A stretch of DNA of 64,000 nt from Methanoculleus sp. (GCF_020696975.1 NZ_JAJGBK010000032.1:124001-188000); one strand, 5' to 3'. Positions 16,163-24,291 are shown, numbered from the stretch's first letter. Notes: generated from the sequence alone by a model not told the origin. Numbers and translations are program-made.

Positions 16163-17104
16163 ATGAATGGGAAAATTGGAATGCGGGCGTCACCCCTACT
16201 TCTGGCAGTAATGCTAGTGAGTGTAGCTGTGGTGCCGGCGGTGAGTGCAAGTGAATTGATGATTCTCCCTGAGCCGGAGAACGCGCTGACGCAACAGGCG
16301 ATCGACTGTATTTATGCTACTCTGATGGACGACGTCGAAGCAAGCGATATTGATGCAGATGTGAAAAAAGATCTTTTGCAGTCCTTAAAAGAGGTCAGGG
16401 ACAATACCCTTCCCGATGCAGAAAAGTCAGCCATCCTTACCGAAGTTGGAAAAATACTCCTCACCCAGGGTTCGGGTGGGGTTAGCCCCCAATGGTCGGG
16501 GTATATCGGAGGTGGGCCTGCCCCTCACAACGATATGGCAAGAATAGCCGGACAGAAAATGGGACTGAGTTCTGCAGCATGCACCATCCTTAATGAAACA
16601 GCAGCCGATCCTGATGATTGGGGAGATCTATCCTGGAATCATTATTTCATAACTGGCGCCCCTGATCAGGCTGAACAGTATGCAAACATTGCCAGAGATT
16701 ATCTTCATGATGATGACCCGTCAAATGACGATCTTGGCTATACAAATTTGGCTTACTCTCTGCATTTTATGACGGATATGTCACAGCCTTTCCATTATGC
16801 CCCCGTGTATCTTGCAAATCATCAGGCATATGAATCCTCCTATGTCCATAACAATTGGACAAGCGGTAAAGATTATCGTAGCGATGTCGAACTGAACTGG
16901 TATTATTACTATGTAACCGATGTCAGCGACAGCGCCGGTAATCTCGCCTCGGCATCGAATCAGTATATGGATTATATCCGTAGAACCATGGATCAGTACA
17001 GTAACTGGGGTGACAACCCAACTCTCATCCAGTATACACGGAATTGCTTTGTTGACGGTGCAAAGTACAACATGGGCCTTGTGGATTATGTTACCCGCTC
17101 ATAA
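16163..17104 (+). CDS. Secreted zinc-dependent phospholipase C / S1-P1 nuclease-like protein 2
   Basis: A 313-residue exported protein with a signal peptide (residues 1-29, ending VSAS). After an 80-residue helical segment come PAPHNDMARIAG, WNHYFI, LAYSLHFMTDMSQPFHYA and HQAYESSYVHNNW, again the His/Asp ligand series of zinc-dependent phospholipase C. It aligns with 13347-14510 in the metal-binding domain but has a different N-terminal region. GGAGGA lies six bases before the ATG. It is the first gene of an apparent operon with the three paralogs that follow. Composition is AT-rich compared with the core genome. Confidence 0.75.
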   Translation: MNGKIGMRASPLLLAVMLVSVAVVPAVSASELMILPEPENALTQQAIDCIYATLMDDVEASDIDADVKKDLLQSLKEVRDNTLPDAEKSAILTEVGKILLTQGSGGVSPQWSGYIGGGPAPHNDMARIAGQKMGLSSAACTILNETAADPDDWGDLSWNHYFITGAPDQAEQYANIARDYLHDDDPSNDDLGYTNLAYSLHFMTDMSQPFHYAPVYLANHQAYESSYVHNNWTSGKDYRSDVELNWYYYYVTDVSDSAGNLASASNQYMDYIRRTMDQYSNWGDNPTLIQYTRNCFVDGAKYNMGLVDYVTRS

Positions 17105-17127
17105 TTGCAGAGAGGAGCACAGGCGCG

Positions 17128-17844
17128 ATGGCATCCTTAACTAAACTCAAAATCCTATTTTTGGCGGCAGCAGTTACCGGCATTCTTATGATATCCCTTA
17201 CTCTGTTCGGGGTCGCCTGGATCAACTCAAACCCGGGCTATTATAGATATACAGTCACAATAGACGGCCTTTCCAACTATACTGGTGAGCCTGCGACCGA
17301 TATTATCGTGCCGATGCCTATGAGGGGCGGCAATCTGGTTTTTTCGGAAGAAGAGCTCCAGTACAAGCAATTCGGCAACTGGAAATCGGTGATTGTTGTA
17401 ACCCCCCATGGCAAAATGCTTGCGTTTCAATCGGTCGGTGCGAACCTTACCGATATCCACGCAGAGTTCTTCAAAGGCTTTGATCCGGGTGAATTAAGGC
17501 TGACAGACCTTCAGAATGAGTCTCTCTCCCCGCTCATGAGTGGGGGTCAGGATACCCCTGTAAGATGGAATTCCAGCACGCAGGTAGGATCCAACTGCAC
17601 ATCAGTGCTCTTCTTTCCAGAGGACCTCGTACCTTTGAATGTGAATGCAACAGATATTGGCGTTGACCTGGAACTAACTGTATCTGAAGGTATCCATCAT
17701 TCCATATCGGGAGATACATTCCGGATGAGTATTCTGGAGTATATTCCTCCTGACATTCGCGGAGCGATCCCGGTAAACGTTCATGTTGCGAGATACCAGA
17801 GTGGTGGAAATTGGGTTCCAGTGAACGAGGTTGATATCCGATAA
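17128..17844 (+). CDS. Hypothetical membrane-anchored protein, first of a tandem paralog trio
   Basis: A 238-residue protein with one N-terminal helix (residues 7-30), then an external domain. Features shared with the next two genes are YTVTIDGLSNYTGEP, IIVPMPMRGG, GKMLAFQSVGANLTDI and ILEYIPPDIRGAIPVNV. The protein has several NxT/NxS sites, in keeping with an outside location. No family is recognised. It starts 23 bases after the phospholipase-like gene with GAGAGGAG upstream. It is AT-rich like its upstream neighbour but unlike its two paralogs. Confidence 0.68.
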   Translation: MASLTKLKILFLAAAVTGILMISLTLFGVAWINSNPGYYRYTVTIDGLSNYTGEPATDIIVPMPMRGGNLVFSEEELQYKQFGNWKSVIVVTPHGKMLAFQSVGANLTDIHAEFFKGFDPGELRLTDLQNESLSPLMSGGQDTPVRWNSSTQVGSNCTSVLFFPEDLVPLNVNATDIGVDLELTVSEGIHHSISGDTFRMSILEYIPPDIRGAIPVNVHVARYQSGGNWVPVNEVDIR

Positions 17845-17859
17845 TGCTCCGGTGAGAAG

Positions 17860-18522
17860 ATGGACGAAAAACATACCAATACCAAAAAAACCCTGCTGAT
17901 AGTGGTCGCCATCCTCGCCGCGGTGATCTTCCTGCTCCTTCTTCTTCCCGCGTTCGTCGAGACGACCATGCCGAACGACTCCTACATGATCAAGATCACC
18001 GGTCTGTCCGATCTCGCCGTGAACGGCACCGCCACGGTCATGATCCCGGTTCCGGCGAATGCGGAGGGCGATCTGGTGATGTTCGAGTCGTCCAGCGTTC
18101 TCCAGCCCGCCGGGTGGCGGACGGCGATCCGGGAGACGCCGTACGGGAAGATGATCGCGTTCACGACGACGGAAGACTACGCGCAGGATATCTTCAGACC
18201 GACCGGCGAGTTCGAGACGAAAGAAGAGCCGCGGCTGCTCGTGCCGGTCCTCGGGACCCCCGAGAACGCGAGCGTCGCCGAGTTCACCCGGGGATCGGGC
18301 GGCACCTACACCACCGTCGTCTTCCTCGACGGCTTTGTCCCGCCGGAGAACGCCACATCGATCTCGTTTGACCTCGAGTACCGGGGCGGCGGGGGCATGA
18401 AATACCTGATAGAGGAGGATACCTGGACGGCGACGGTGAATACGGCCGTTTCGAGCACAGAGTCCGGCTTCGTCCCGGTCCCGGCCGAATACCACGTCAT
18501 TCCCGGGGGTATCCACCTTTGA
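17860..18522 (+). CDS. Hypothetical membrane-anchored protein, second of the trio
   Basis: A 220-residue protein: cytoplasmic lysine-rich start, one helix (about residues 11-33) and an external domain with YMIKITGLSDLAVNGT, VMIPVPANAEG, TPYGKMIAFTTTED and a C-terminal VPAEYHVIPGG. It is homologous to the first and third members along its length. GGTGAGAAG is the ribosome site. Its codon use is GC-rich, like the genomic core. Function is unknown. Confidence 0.68.
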   Translation: MDEKHTNTKKTLLIVVAILAAVIFLLLLLPAFVETTMPNDSYMIKITGLSDLAVNGTATVMIPVPANAEGDLVMFESSSVLQPAGWRTAIRETPYGKMIAFTTTEDYAQDIFRPTGEFETKEEPRLLVPVLGTPENASVAEFTRGSGGTYTTVVFLDGFVPPENATSISFDLEYRGGGGMKYLIEEDTWTATVNTAVSSTESGFVPVPAEYHVIPGGIHL

Positions 18523-18597
18523 TGGACGGTCCCGTGCGGAGAATCTCATGGTGGATCGTGAGCGCCGCAGTCCTGCGGATCAGGAAGTGAATGGAAG

Positions 18598-19290
18598 ATG
18601 GCTCCCTCGATAATTTCCTTTCTCGCCAAAGTCGTTGTTGTCTCGCTTCTCGCCATCGCGATTGTCGCCATCGGCGGAAACATTCTCGTCCACTATCATC
18701 AGACCCGGATGATGTCGGAGCATTCCTGGGATTACTCATACGCCGTCTCCGTTACCGGGCTGTCCGGCTACCGGGGAGATCCGATCACGGAGTTTGTCGT
18801 TCCCCTCCCTGCAGTCGGCGGTTCACCGGTCTTTTCCGGAGAGGACCTCCGGTGGATGACCTCTGACAACTGTACGACTCTCCCGGTTAGGACAGAGAAT
18901 GGGGAGATGCTTGGACTGCGTCTCCCCGGTGCGGATCTCACGGATGTCTCCGCCGCTCACTCAGGGGGTTTCTTAAGAGAGGTCTCGCGTGAGGAGATAG
19001 CGGCGAGCGGGTTTGTGCCGGGACTCTCACGCCTCTCGAAAGCGGGGAATGCCTCTCCATACATCATCGTCCCGGATTCGCTCCGCCCCGTATCGGACGA
19101 TCCTGAGCCCATCCTGGTCAGCATCAACTTCACCATATCCGGCGAGGGGAGGCCCGACTACCACATCTCGATCATGGAGCGGATCCCGCCGGGAAAGACC
19201 GGGATCATCCCCGTAGAACCAAGGATCTATCACCGAGACAGTTCTCGCGAACCCTTCCGCCCCCTGGAGGAGAAGAACTCCATCAACTGA
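18598..19290 (+). CDS. Hypothetical membrane-anchored protein, third of the trio
   Basis: A 230-residue protein: one helix (about residues 10-32), then YAVSVTGLSGYRGDPI, FVVPLPAVGG, GEMLGLRLPGADLTDV and IMERIPPGKTGIIPVEP, matching the first member most closely. Most of the conserved residues are in the predicted exterior domain. It starts 75 bases after the second gene. It is followed by the separate marR promoter at 19325. No family is recognised. Confidence 0.66.
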   Translation: MAPSIISFLAKVVVVSLLAIAIVAIGGNILVHYHQTRMMSEHSWDYSYAVSVTGLSGYRGDPITEFVVPLPAVGGSPVFSGEDLRWMTSDNCTTLPVRTENGEMLGLRLPGADLTDVSAAHSGGFLREVSREEIAASGFVPGLSRLSKAGNASPYIIVPDSLRPVSDDPEPILVSINFTISGEGRPDYHISIMERIPPGKTGIIPVEPRIYHRDSSREPFRPLEEKNSIN

Positions 19291-19323
19291 GACGTATACT
19301 CTGGAGTGCCCCCGCCCATCACA

Positions 19324-19352
19324 ACCTTTATCGTTAGGTCAAGCCAAACTAA
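19324..19352 (+). promoter_or_regulatory. TATA box and operator of the marR gene
   Basis: TTTATCG at 19327-19333 is followed at once by TTAGGTCAAGCCAAACTAA (19334-19352), a partly palindromic site with half-sites TTAGGT and AACTAA. The same site and arrangement occur before lon at 19804. The MarR protein encoded next is the obvious candidate to bind both, giving autoregulation. Confidence 0.65.
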
Positions 19353-19364
19353 TCTGCATCAACT

Positions 19365-19784
19365 ATGACGGCGAGAGTTGAGCATCTGTTCGAGGTCATT
19401 GATCGCCTGGTTGCCATCAAAAACGAATGCTCCCGCGAGATCGCCGCCGAATGCGGGCTCAACAATCTGACGGCAAAACAGATCGCCTACCTGAAAGTCA
19501 TCGACGAGCACCACGACCTGACGTTCAGCAGACTCGCCGAGATCACCAGCAACTCGAAACCTACCGTCACGGAGATGATCGACAGGTTCGTCCGGATGGA
19601 GTGCGCCTACCGGCAGAAGTGCCCCGGTGACGGGAGGATGGCCTACATCCGCCTGACCGAGAAGGGGCGGATGATGGCAAACGCCGAACGAGACGCGCTC
19701 TACCGGATGATCGAGAGGATGGTGCGGACGCTCGATGAGAGAGACGTGGATCTCCTGATTGAGATCCTCAGGAAGGTCAGGTAA
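19365..19784 (+). CDS. MarR-family transcriptional regulator
   Basis: A 139-residue winged-helix protein. The helix-turn-helix spans about residues 40-75 (LNNLTAKQIAYLKVIDEH...FSRLAEITSNSKPTVTEMIDRFVRMECAYR), and the wing GDGRMAYIRLTEKGRMMA follows, all typical of MarR. Length is usual for the family. The ligand is unknown. A near-identical palindromic site lies in its own promoter and in that of the adjacent lon gene, so it probably represses both itself and the protease. TATA-to-ATG spacing suggests a short leader. Confidence 0.88.
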   Translation: MTARVEHLFEVIDRLVAIKNECSREIAAECGLNNLTAKQIAYLKVIDEHHDLTFSRLAEITSNSKPTVTEMIDRFVRMECAYRQKCPGDGRMAYIRLTEKGRMMANAERDALYRMIERMVRTLDERDVDLLIEILRKVR

Positions 19785-19794
19785 TTTTTTGGCC

Positions 19795-19823
19795 GGCCAT
19801 AAAGTTAGGTAAATGCGAACTAA
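19795..19823 (+). promoter_or_regulatory. TATA box and operator of lon
   Basis: CATAAAG at 19798-19804 runs into TTAGGTAAATGCGAACTAA (19805-19823), which matches the marR operator at 12 or more of 19 positions with identical half-sites. Its place right after the TATA box fits repression by blocking initiation. Confidence 0.65.
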
Positions 19824-19838
19824 ATGATTGGAGTCACC

Positions 19839-22220
19839 ATGCACTCACCACACGCTGACAGCAACGAGACGATTGTCATACCGCTCTTCGAGACCGTGGT
19901 CTACCCGGAGACGCGGACGAAGTTCCAGGTCGATACGGCCCTGGGCGAGCTGCTGATCGCCGCCATGAAGAGCGACGGATCGGCCTCCGCCGTCGGCCTG
20001 ACCGTCAAGGGCGGCACCCCGCCTGCAGAGATCCCGGCCGAGGGGCTGTACACGACCGGCAACCTCCTCATGGTCACGCACGCCCAGCCTGCGGACGACG
20101 GCTACCTGGTCTTTGCCCGGGCGGTCCGCCGGGTGAAGGCCGTGGCCGTCTCGGAGAGGGACGGGCAGTTCTACGCCGCCTTCGAACCCCTCCCGGACAT
20201 CATGGATATCGACGAGGAGACCCGAGAAAAGATGCTCGCAGAGATCAAAGCAGCCGTCCACGACATCAGCGCCAACTTCCAGGGCTCCGAGCAGTTCACC
20301 CGGCCCGTCGACAGGATGGGGTCCGTCGACCAGATCATGGCGTTCGTCGTGCCCTTCATGCCGGTGGAGGTTGCCGCGAAGCAGTCGCTCCTTGAGACCG
20401 TCTCCGTCCGGGAGCGCTACGCCGCGTTCCTCGCCCTCCTCGTGAACCTCAACGAGAGCATCAGCCTCCGGATCGAGGTGGCCAAGAAGGCCAACGAGAA
20501 GGTCGGGAAGGCGAACCGCGAAGCGATGCTCCGCGAGCAGCTCCGGGTGATCCAGGAGGAGCTCAACGGATGCGACGGCTCGTCCGGCGAGGAAGGCTAC
20601 CGGGAGCGGATCGAGCGCTCGACGATGCCCGAGGAGGTCCGCAAGAAGGCTCTTGCCGAACTGAGGAAACTCGAGTCGGGCGGGAGCCAGCACCACGAGA
20701 GCCAGGGGATCCGGAACTACCTCGACCTCCTGCTCGATCTCCCCTGGACGGTCGAGAAGAAGAGCATCGATATCGATGAGGCCCGCCGGGCGCTGGAGAG
20801 CCACCACAACGGCCTTGAGAAGGTCAAGGAGCGGATCATCCAGCACCTCGCGGTCATGAAGCTCAAGGAGGAGAAGCAGGGCTCGATCCTCCTCCTCGCG
20901 GGCCCGCCCGGCACGGGGAAGACGAGCCTCGGGCGGAGCATCGCGGACGCGCTGGGGAGAGAGTACGTCCGGATCAGCCTCGGCGGCGTCAAGGACGAGG
21001 CGGAGATCCGGGGGCACCGGCGGACCTACGTCGGGTCGCTCCCCGGCCGGATCATCCAGGGGATGAAGCGGGCCGGGACGATGAACCCGGTCTTCGTCCT
21101 GGACGAGGTCGACAAACTCGCCGTCTCCTACTCCGGCGATCCGGCGAGCGCGCTCCTCGAGGTCCTCGACCCCGAGCAGAACAGCACGTTCTCGGACCAC
21201 TACCTGGAGGTCCCCTACGATCTCTCAGACGTGCTCTTCATCGCGACCGCAAACAGTCTCGCGACGATCCCGGCGCCGCTGCTCGACCGGATGGAGCTGA
21301 TCGAGATCTCGGGCTACACGAAGAACGAGAAGTTCGCGATCGCAAAAGATCACCTCCTCCCGGAGACGCTCGAGGAGCACGGCCTGACCGCGGACCACCT
21401 CCAGGTCGAGGACGAGGCCGTCTCGGCGATCATCGACCGCTACACCCGGGAAGCGGGCGTCCGGGCGCTCAAGAAGCAGCTTGCCCGGATCGCCCGGTAC
21501 GTCTCGGCGAAAGTGGTCTCGGGCGGCGTTGATCTCCCGGTCGTCGTGACGACAGCGATACTCCCCGAGATCCTCGGCCGCGAGACCGTCCGGCCGGACA
21601 TGGCGCGGAAGGAGAACCCGCCCGGCGTCGTGACGGGGCTTGCCTGGACGCCGGTCGGCGGGGATATCCTCTTCATCGAGGGGACGTTCATGCCCGGCAA
21701 GGGGCGCCTCACCCTGACGGGACAACTCGGCGACGTGATGAAGGAGTCGGCCCAGATATCGCTCAGCCTGATCCGTTCACGGATGGCAGCTACCGTAACC
21801 GGGTTCGACTTCTTCGCAAGCGACATCCACATCCACGTGCCGGCGGGAGCGACCCCGAAGGACGGGCCGTCGGCGGGCGTGACCCTCTTTACGGCCCTTG
21901 CCTCCCTCGTCACCGGGAAAGCGGTCGACCCGACGGTCGCGATGACCGGGGAGGTGACGCTCTCCGGCGCCGTGCTGCCGGTCGGCGGGATCAAGGAGAA
22001 GGTCCTTGCGGCCCACCGGGCCGGGATCAGGACGGTCATCCTCCCGCGGGAGAACGAGCGGGATCTCGAGGATGTGCCCGAAGATGCGCGAAACGAGCTT
22101 ACGTTCGTGCCCGTGGAGACGATCGAGGACGTCCTCCGGGAGGCGCTCGGGATTGAACTCCACGGCCTGGTCGTGCCGTATGCGGGGAAGAACCGGTGCG
22201 TCCCCGCGCACAACCTCTGA
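19839..22220 (+). CDS. lon: ATP-dependent Lon protease, bacterial LonA type
   Basis: A 793-residue soluble protease. Order of domains: N-terminal substrate-binding domain (1-190), coiled coil (about 195-260), AAA+ domain with Walker A GPPGTGKTS (about 353-361), Walker B VFVLDEVDK, and the C-terminal protease domain with catalytic serine in KDGPSAGVTLF and lysine in GGIKEKVLAA. No membrane segments interrupt the AAA+ domain, so this is the bacterial LonA form and not the membrane-bound archaeal LonB, which suggests ancient transfer from bacteria. GGAG is five bases before the ATG at 19839; the in-frame ATG at 19824 abuts the operator. Confidence 0.95.
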   Translation: MHSPHADSNETIVIPLFETVVYPETRTKFQVDTALGELLIAAMKSDGSASAVGLTVKGGTPPAEIPAEGLYTTGNLLMVTHAQPADDGYLVFARAVRRVKAVAVSERDGQFYAAFEPLPDIMDIDEETREKMLAEIKAAVHDISANFQGSEQFTRPVDRMGSVDQIMAFVVPFMPVEVAAKQSLLETVSVRERYAAFLALLVNLNESISLRIEVAKKANEKVGKANREAMLREQLRVIQEELNGCDGSSGEEGYRERIERSTMPEEVRKKALAELRKLESGGSQHHESQGIRNYLDLLLDLPWTVEKKSIDIDEARRALESHHNGLEKVKERIIQHLAVMKLKEEKQGSILLLAGPPGTGKTSLGRSIADALGREYVRISLGGVKDEAEIRGHRRTYVGSLPGRIIQGMKRAGTMNPVFVLDEVDKLAVSYSGDPASALLEVLDPEQNSTFSDHYLEVPYDLSDVLFIATANSLATIPAPLLDRMELIEISGYTKNEKFAIAKDHLLPETLEEHGLTADHLQVEDEAVSAIIDRYTREAGVRALKKQLARIARYVSAKVVSGGVDLPVVVTTAILPEILGRETVRPDMARKENPPGVVTGLAWTPVGGDILFIEGTFMPGKGRLTLTGQLGDVMKESAQISLSLIRSRMAATVTGFDFFASDIHIHVPAGATPKDGPSAGVTLFTALASLVTGKAVDPTVAMTGEVTLSGAVLPVGGIKEKVLAAHRAGIRTVILPRENERDLEDVPEDARNELTFVPVETIEDVLREALGIELHGLVVPYAGKNRCVPAHNL

Positions 22221-22301
22221 ACACCCCTCTTTTATCATCCCTTCATACCCTCGTTTCGCCCGCCGCGCCTTGCGCCGGGAGCAAACAGGCTTGAGGCGGC
22301 C

Positions 22302-22347
22302 CGACGTGTAGATGATCGTGACAGAAATCGTTTATAGAGGGACGTCG
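22302..22347 (+). promoter_or_regulatory. P-box promoter of the YEG-YY gene pair
   Basis: CGACGT (22302-22307), GTAGATGATCGT, GACAGAA, TTTATAG and ACGTCG (22342-22347): perfect inverted arms, 40 bases apart. Upstream flank GGGAGCAAACAGGCTTGA. A short leader of about 80 bases leads to the ATG at 22428 and lacks the three-hairpin structure. Confidence 0.85.
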
Positions 22348-22427
22348 AGCTCTCACCGATAGCTGCCGGAATCGGTGCCCCGATGTGCGGGATCTGTCCG
22401 GCCTGCGTCAATATGGGAGGAGATTGC

Positions 22428-22829
22428 ATGGAACCTGACAAAAAGCGCCTGATCATCATAGGAATCGTTGCGTTCATCGGCGTCGTCCTCCTCGTCGCGG
22501 CGGTCATGTTCGGAGTTACGACCTTCGTCACCCTGATCACGGGAGTCGACGGTCCGCCGCAAATGTTGGTTGTGGAGGTGGTCGGGGAAGAGGGTCTGCA
22601 GAATGCATCCGTCATCCGTCTGACCGACCGGGACCTGCAGCAGCACCCGGTTCTTGCCACCGCGATCCGGGAGGCCGGCAGCAACCCCAACGTGCCGGCA
22701 TCCACGCCGGTCCCGATGACGGGGGCCGAATGCCTCGCGCTCACCGAGTCGTTTGGTGTGTATACGGCGAATGCGCCGATCCTCGAGTACGACGGAGTAT
22801 ACTATGCTACCCGTGTTCTGATCCATTAG
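22428..22829 (+). CDS. Small membrane-anchored protein, YEG-YY family member 1
   Basis: A 133-residue protein: lysine-rich start (MEPDKKR), one helix (residues 8-36) and an external domain ending LEYDGVYYATRVLI. The stretch VIRLTDRDLQQHPVLATAIRE is also found in the next gene (PLTEQDFEQHPALDAVIRG) and at 46243-46674 (HLDEEMFRNLPVLDTFLRG). No public family is recognised; I use YEG-YY as a label for the shared ending. GGGAGGAG lies six bases before the ATG. It is the first gene after the P-box at 22302. Confidence 0.68.
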   Translation: MEPDKKRLIIIGIVAFIGVVLLVAAVMFGVTTFVTLITGVDGPPQMLVVEVVGEEGLQNASVIRLTDRDLQQHPVLATAIREAGSNPNVPASTPVPMTGAECLALTESFGVYTANAPILEYDGVYYATRVLIH

Positions 22830-22830
22830 G

Positions 22831-23291
22831 ATGCTTGAAGAGGTGCAGGAATTGAAGAAGGTCATAAACCCGGCAACCGGCTCAGAACGGCGGGGATAAT
22901 CGTCACCTGCGGTCTTGCCGGCATCGTCGCGGTCGCGCTCGGCCTCATGCTCGCCGGCGCCCTCACCCTCTACGCTCACGAGAGTTCTGGGGAACAGCCG
23001 ATGCTCTACGTCATGGAGCAGACGACACCAGGAGAGAACGTGGTCGTCCCCCTGACCGAGCAGGACTTCGAGCAGCATCCGGCGCTCGATGCGGTCATCC
23101 GTGGTAAGGAGCGCAACCCTTCGGCGTGGGAGTGGGGAGATCGGAGCCAGCGTGTCATCGGGGGAACCAACGTCTCCTACGCGGAGAGCAGGGCGCTCCA
23201 GGACGCCTACGGCCCCGGCCGGGAGACATGGGTCTACCCACACCTGGAGTACGAAGGGGCATACTACCTGGTTGTGACAGCGTGGCCGTGA
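22831..23291 (+). CDS. Small membrane-anchored protein, YEG-YY family member 2, with apparent frameshift near its start
   Basis: The coding part is clear from about 22896 to 23291: a membrane helix (IIVTCGLAGIVAVALGLMLAGAL), then PLTEQDFEQHPALDAVIRG and a C-terminal LEYEGAYYLVV, paralogous to the preceding gene. The frame has no ATG before 22947, which is inside the helix. An ATG at 22831, directly after the upstream stop, opens MLEEVQELKKVINPATGSERRG but meets a stop at 22895-22897. One extra G in the run at 22892-22895 would join both parts. This is either a real frameshift, a sequence error or an unusual start (ATT at 22851). Confidence 0.55.
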
Positions 23292-23409
23292 AGGAGTTCT
23301 ACCATGCGATGAGACCCCGGCGGCATGGCACTTGCCCCGGGTCACTCTGCGCGGCGTTGGTTCGCGGCTTGGTGTGGCGTTTTCCCAGTTAGATTCAATC
23401 CGGCAGGCC

Positions 23410-23455
23410 CGACGTGTAGATACGCGTCACAGAAATTGTTTATACAGGAGCGTTG
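23410..23455 (+). promoter_or_regulatory. P-box promoter upstream of 23631
   Basis: CGACGT (23410-23415), GTAGATACGCGT, CACAGAA, TTTATAC and GCGTTG (23450-23455), with the 40-base arm spacing kept. It leads into structured leader copy 4. Confidence 0.8.
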
Positions 23456-23630
23456 ACGTCTCCATCGTGGATACTGGAATTAGTATCCTGTGATGCGTGG
23501 GGTCCCCCCATCCACGGTTGACGCCCGGATGATAGAGCCCCACACGTCCGGATGATAGAGCCCCACACGCCCGGAGGCAAAGAGGATGTATGCTCCGTCT
23601 GCCTCCGGGTAATACGATGGAGGAAAGCAA
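23456..23630 (+). promoter_or_regulatory. Structured 5' leader RNA, copy 4 with internal duplication
   Basis: Hairpin 1: GGATACT (23469-23475) with AGTATCC (23482-23488), seven perfect pairs. Hairpin 2: GTGGGG/CCCCAC (23497-23502 with 23538-23543) around CATCC/GGATG (23510-23514 with 23527-23531). A 23-base unit at 23525-23547 is repeated at 23548-23570, duplicating the 3' half of hairpin 2. Hairpin 3: CCCGGAGGCA (23570-23579) with TGCCTCCGGG (23600-23609), ten pairs. The GGAGG ribosome site follows. Confidence 0.72.
23525..23570 (+). repeat. 23-base tandem duplication inside the leader
   Basis: CCGGATGATAGAGCCCCACA plus CGT occupies 23525-23547, and the copy at 23548-23570 differs only in its last base. 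The duplicated unit holds GGATG and CCCCAC, the 3' strands of hairpin 2, so the RNA has two alternative partners for one 5' strand. Confidence 0.85.
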
Positions 23631-23864
23631 ATGCACCGAAACATCAAAACGAGAGCATTCCCTGGTGGCCCTGATGCAATTCTCGGGCATGTGAGCATGC
23701 GAACCCGGACGGCAGGGTGTGAAAGAATTGGCAAGAGCAGGGGGCCTGACGCAGTTGATCGAGATATTCTTCGCGGTCGGGTCTCGTCGAGACGGCCGGA
23801 CCAAGATTTGCCGCAGTGTAGATGTAAGGGGATCGAAGACCCGGTTCTCCTGCGGAGGGACTGA
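23631..23864 (+). pseudogene. Probable decayed secreted-protein gene behind leader copy 4
   Basis: A good ribosome site and ATG follow the leader, but the 77-residue frame has no signal peptide and looks random after residue 10. One base earlier in frame, the sequence after MHRNIKTRAF reads LVALMQFSG, a plausible start of a signal sequence, then meets a TGA near 23687 and later reads on through TKICRSVDVRGSKTRFSCGG. This fits a gene broken by a one-base insertion near 23660 and an internal stop. It could instead be a short, genuine peptide. Confidence 0.35.
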
Positions 23865-23866
23865 CT

Positions 23867-24280
23867 ATGGCGGATCAACTCCTTGGTTCATGTGGTCCCG
23901 TCCAGACGTTCAAATATAACGCATCGGCAAAAATAATCTCCGCAAAATTGTATCAAAGGACGGACGGTGCGCGATACATTGCGGTGGAATGGTCTGCAAG
24001 CGGTTGCATCACGTTCCATGAGAGAGAGTGTTCCGGGCCGGGCTACAGTTGCGACCTGACGGTGATCGTGAAGGCCAGCTGGGACGGTCAGTTTAGACGA
24101 CATGAGTATCGTTATCCCGGCACCTCAATACAGGCGGGCTCGGCAAACCTGATCGTTTCATCTCTGTCTCCTCCCCTCTCCTACACAGTCGAGGTTACGA
24201 CCCAGGCCAAGTGCTACTGTGCCAGCGCTGTGCCGATACTGACCGAGGAGGCTACGTGTTCCTGTGTAACCACCCCCTGA
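23867..24280 (+). CDS. Hypothetical cysteine-rich protein
   Basis: A 137-residue protein without a signal peptide in this frame. The body is beta-rich with repeated cysteines (CGPVQTF, SGCITFHERECSGPGYSCDLT, KCYCASAVP, ATCSCVTTP), more usual for an exported, disulfide-bonded domain. GGAGG lies eight bases before the ATG, two bases after the stop of the decayed frame at 23631-23864. It may be the surviving mature domain of a protein whose signal sequence was upstream. No family is recognised. Confidence 0.5.
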   Translation: MADQLLGSCGPVQTFKYNASAKIISAKLYQRTDGARYIAVEWSASGCITFHERECSGPGYSCDLTVIVKASWDGQFRRHEYRYPGTSIQAGSANLIVSSLSPPLSYTVEVTTQAKCYCASAVPILTEEATCSCVTTP

Positions 24281-24291
24281 AGGCATAGAGC

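Noticed and set aside
23456-23630. c-di-GMP or cobalamin riboswitch
   Set aside because: The GEMM tetraloop/receptor and the B12-box are absent; only the general three-stem layout is reminiscent.
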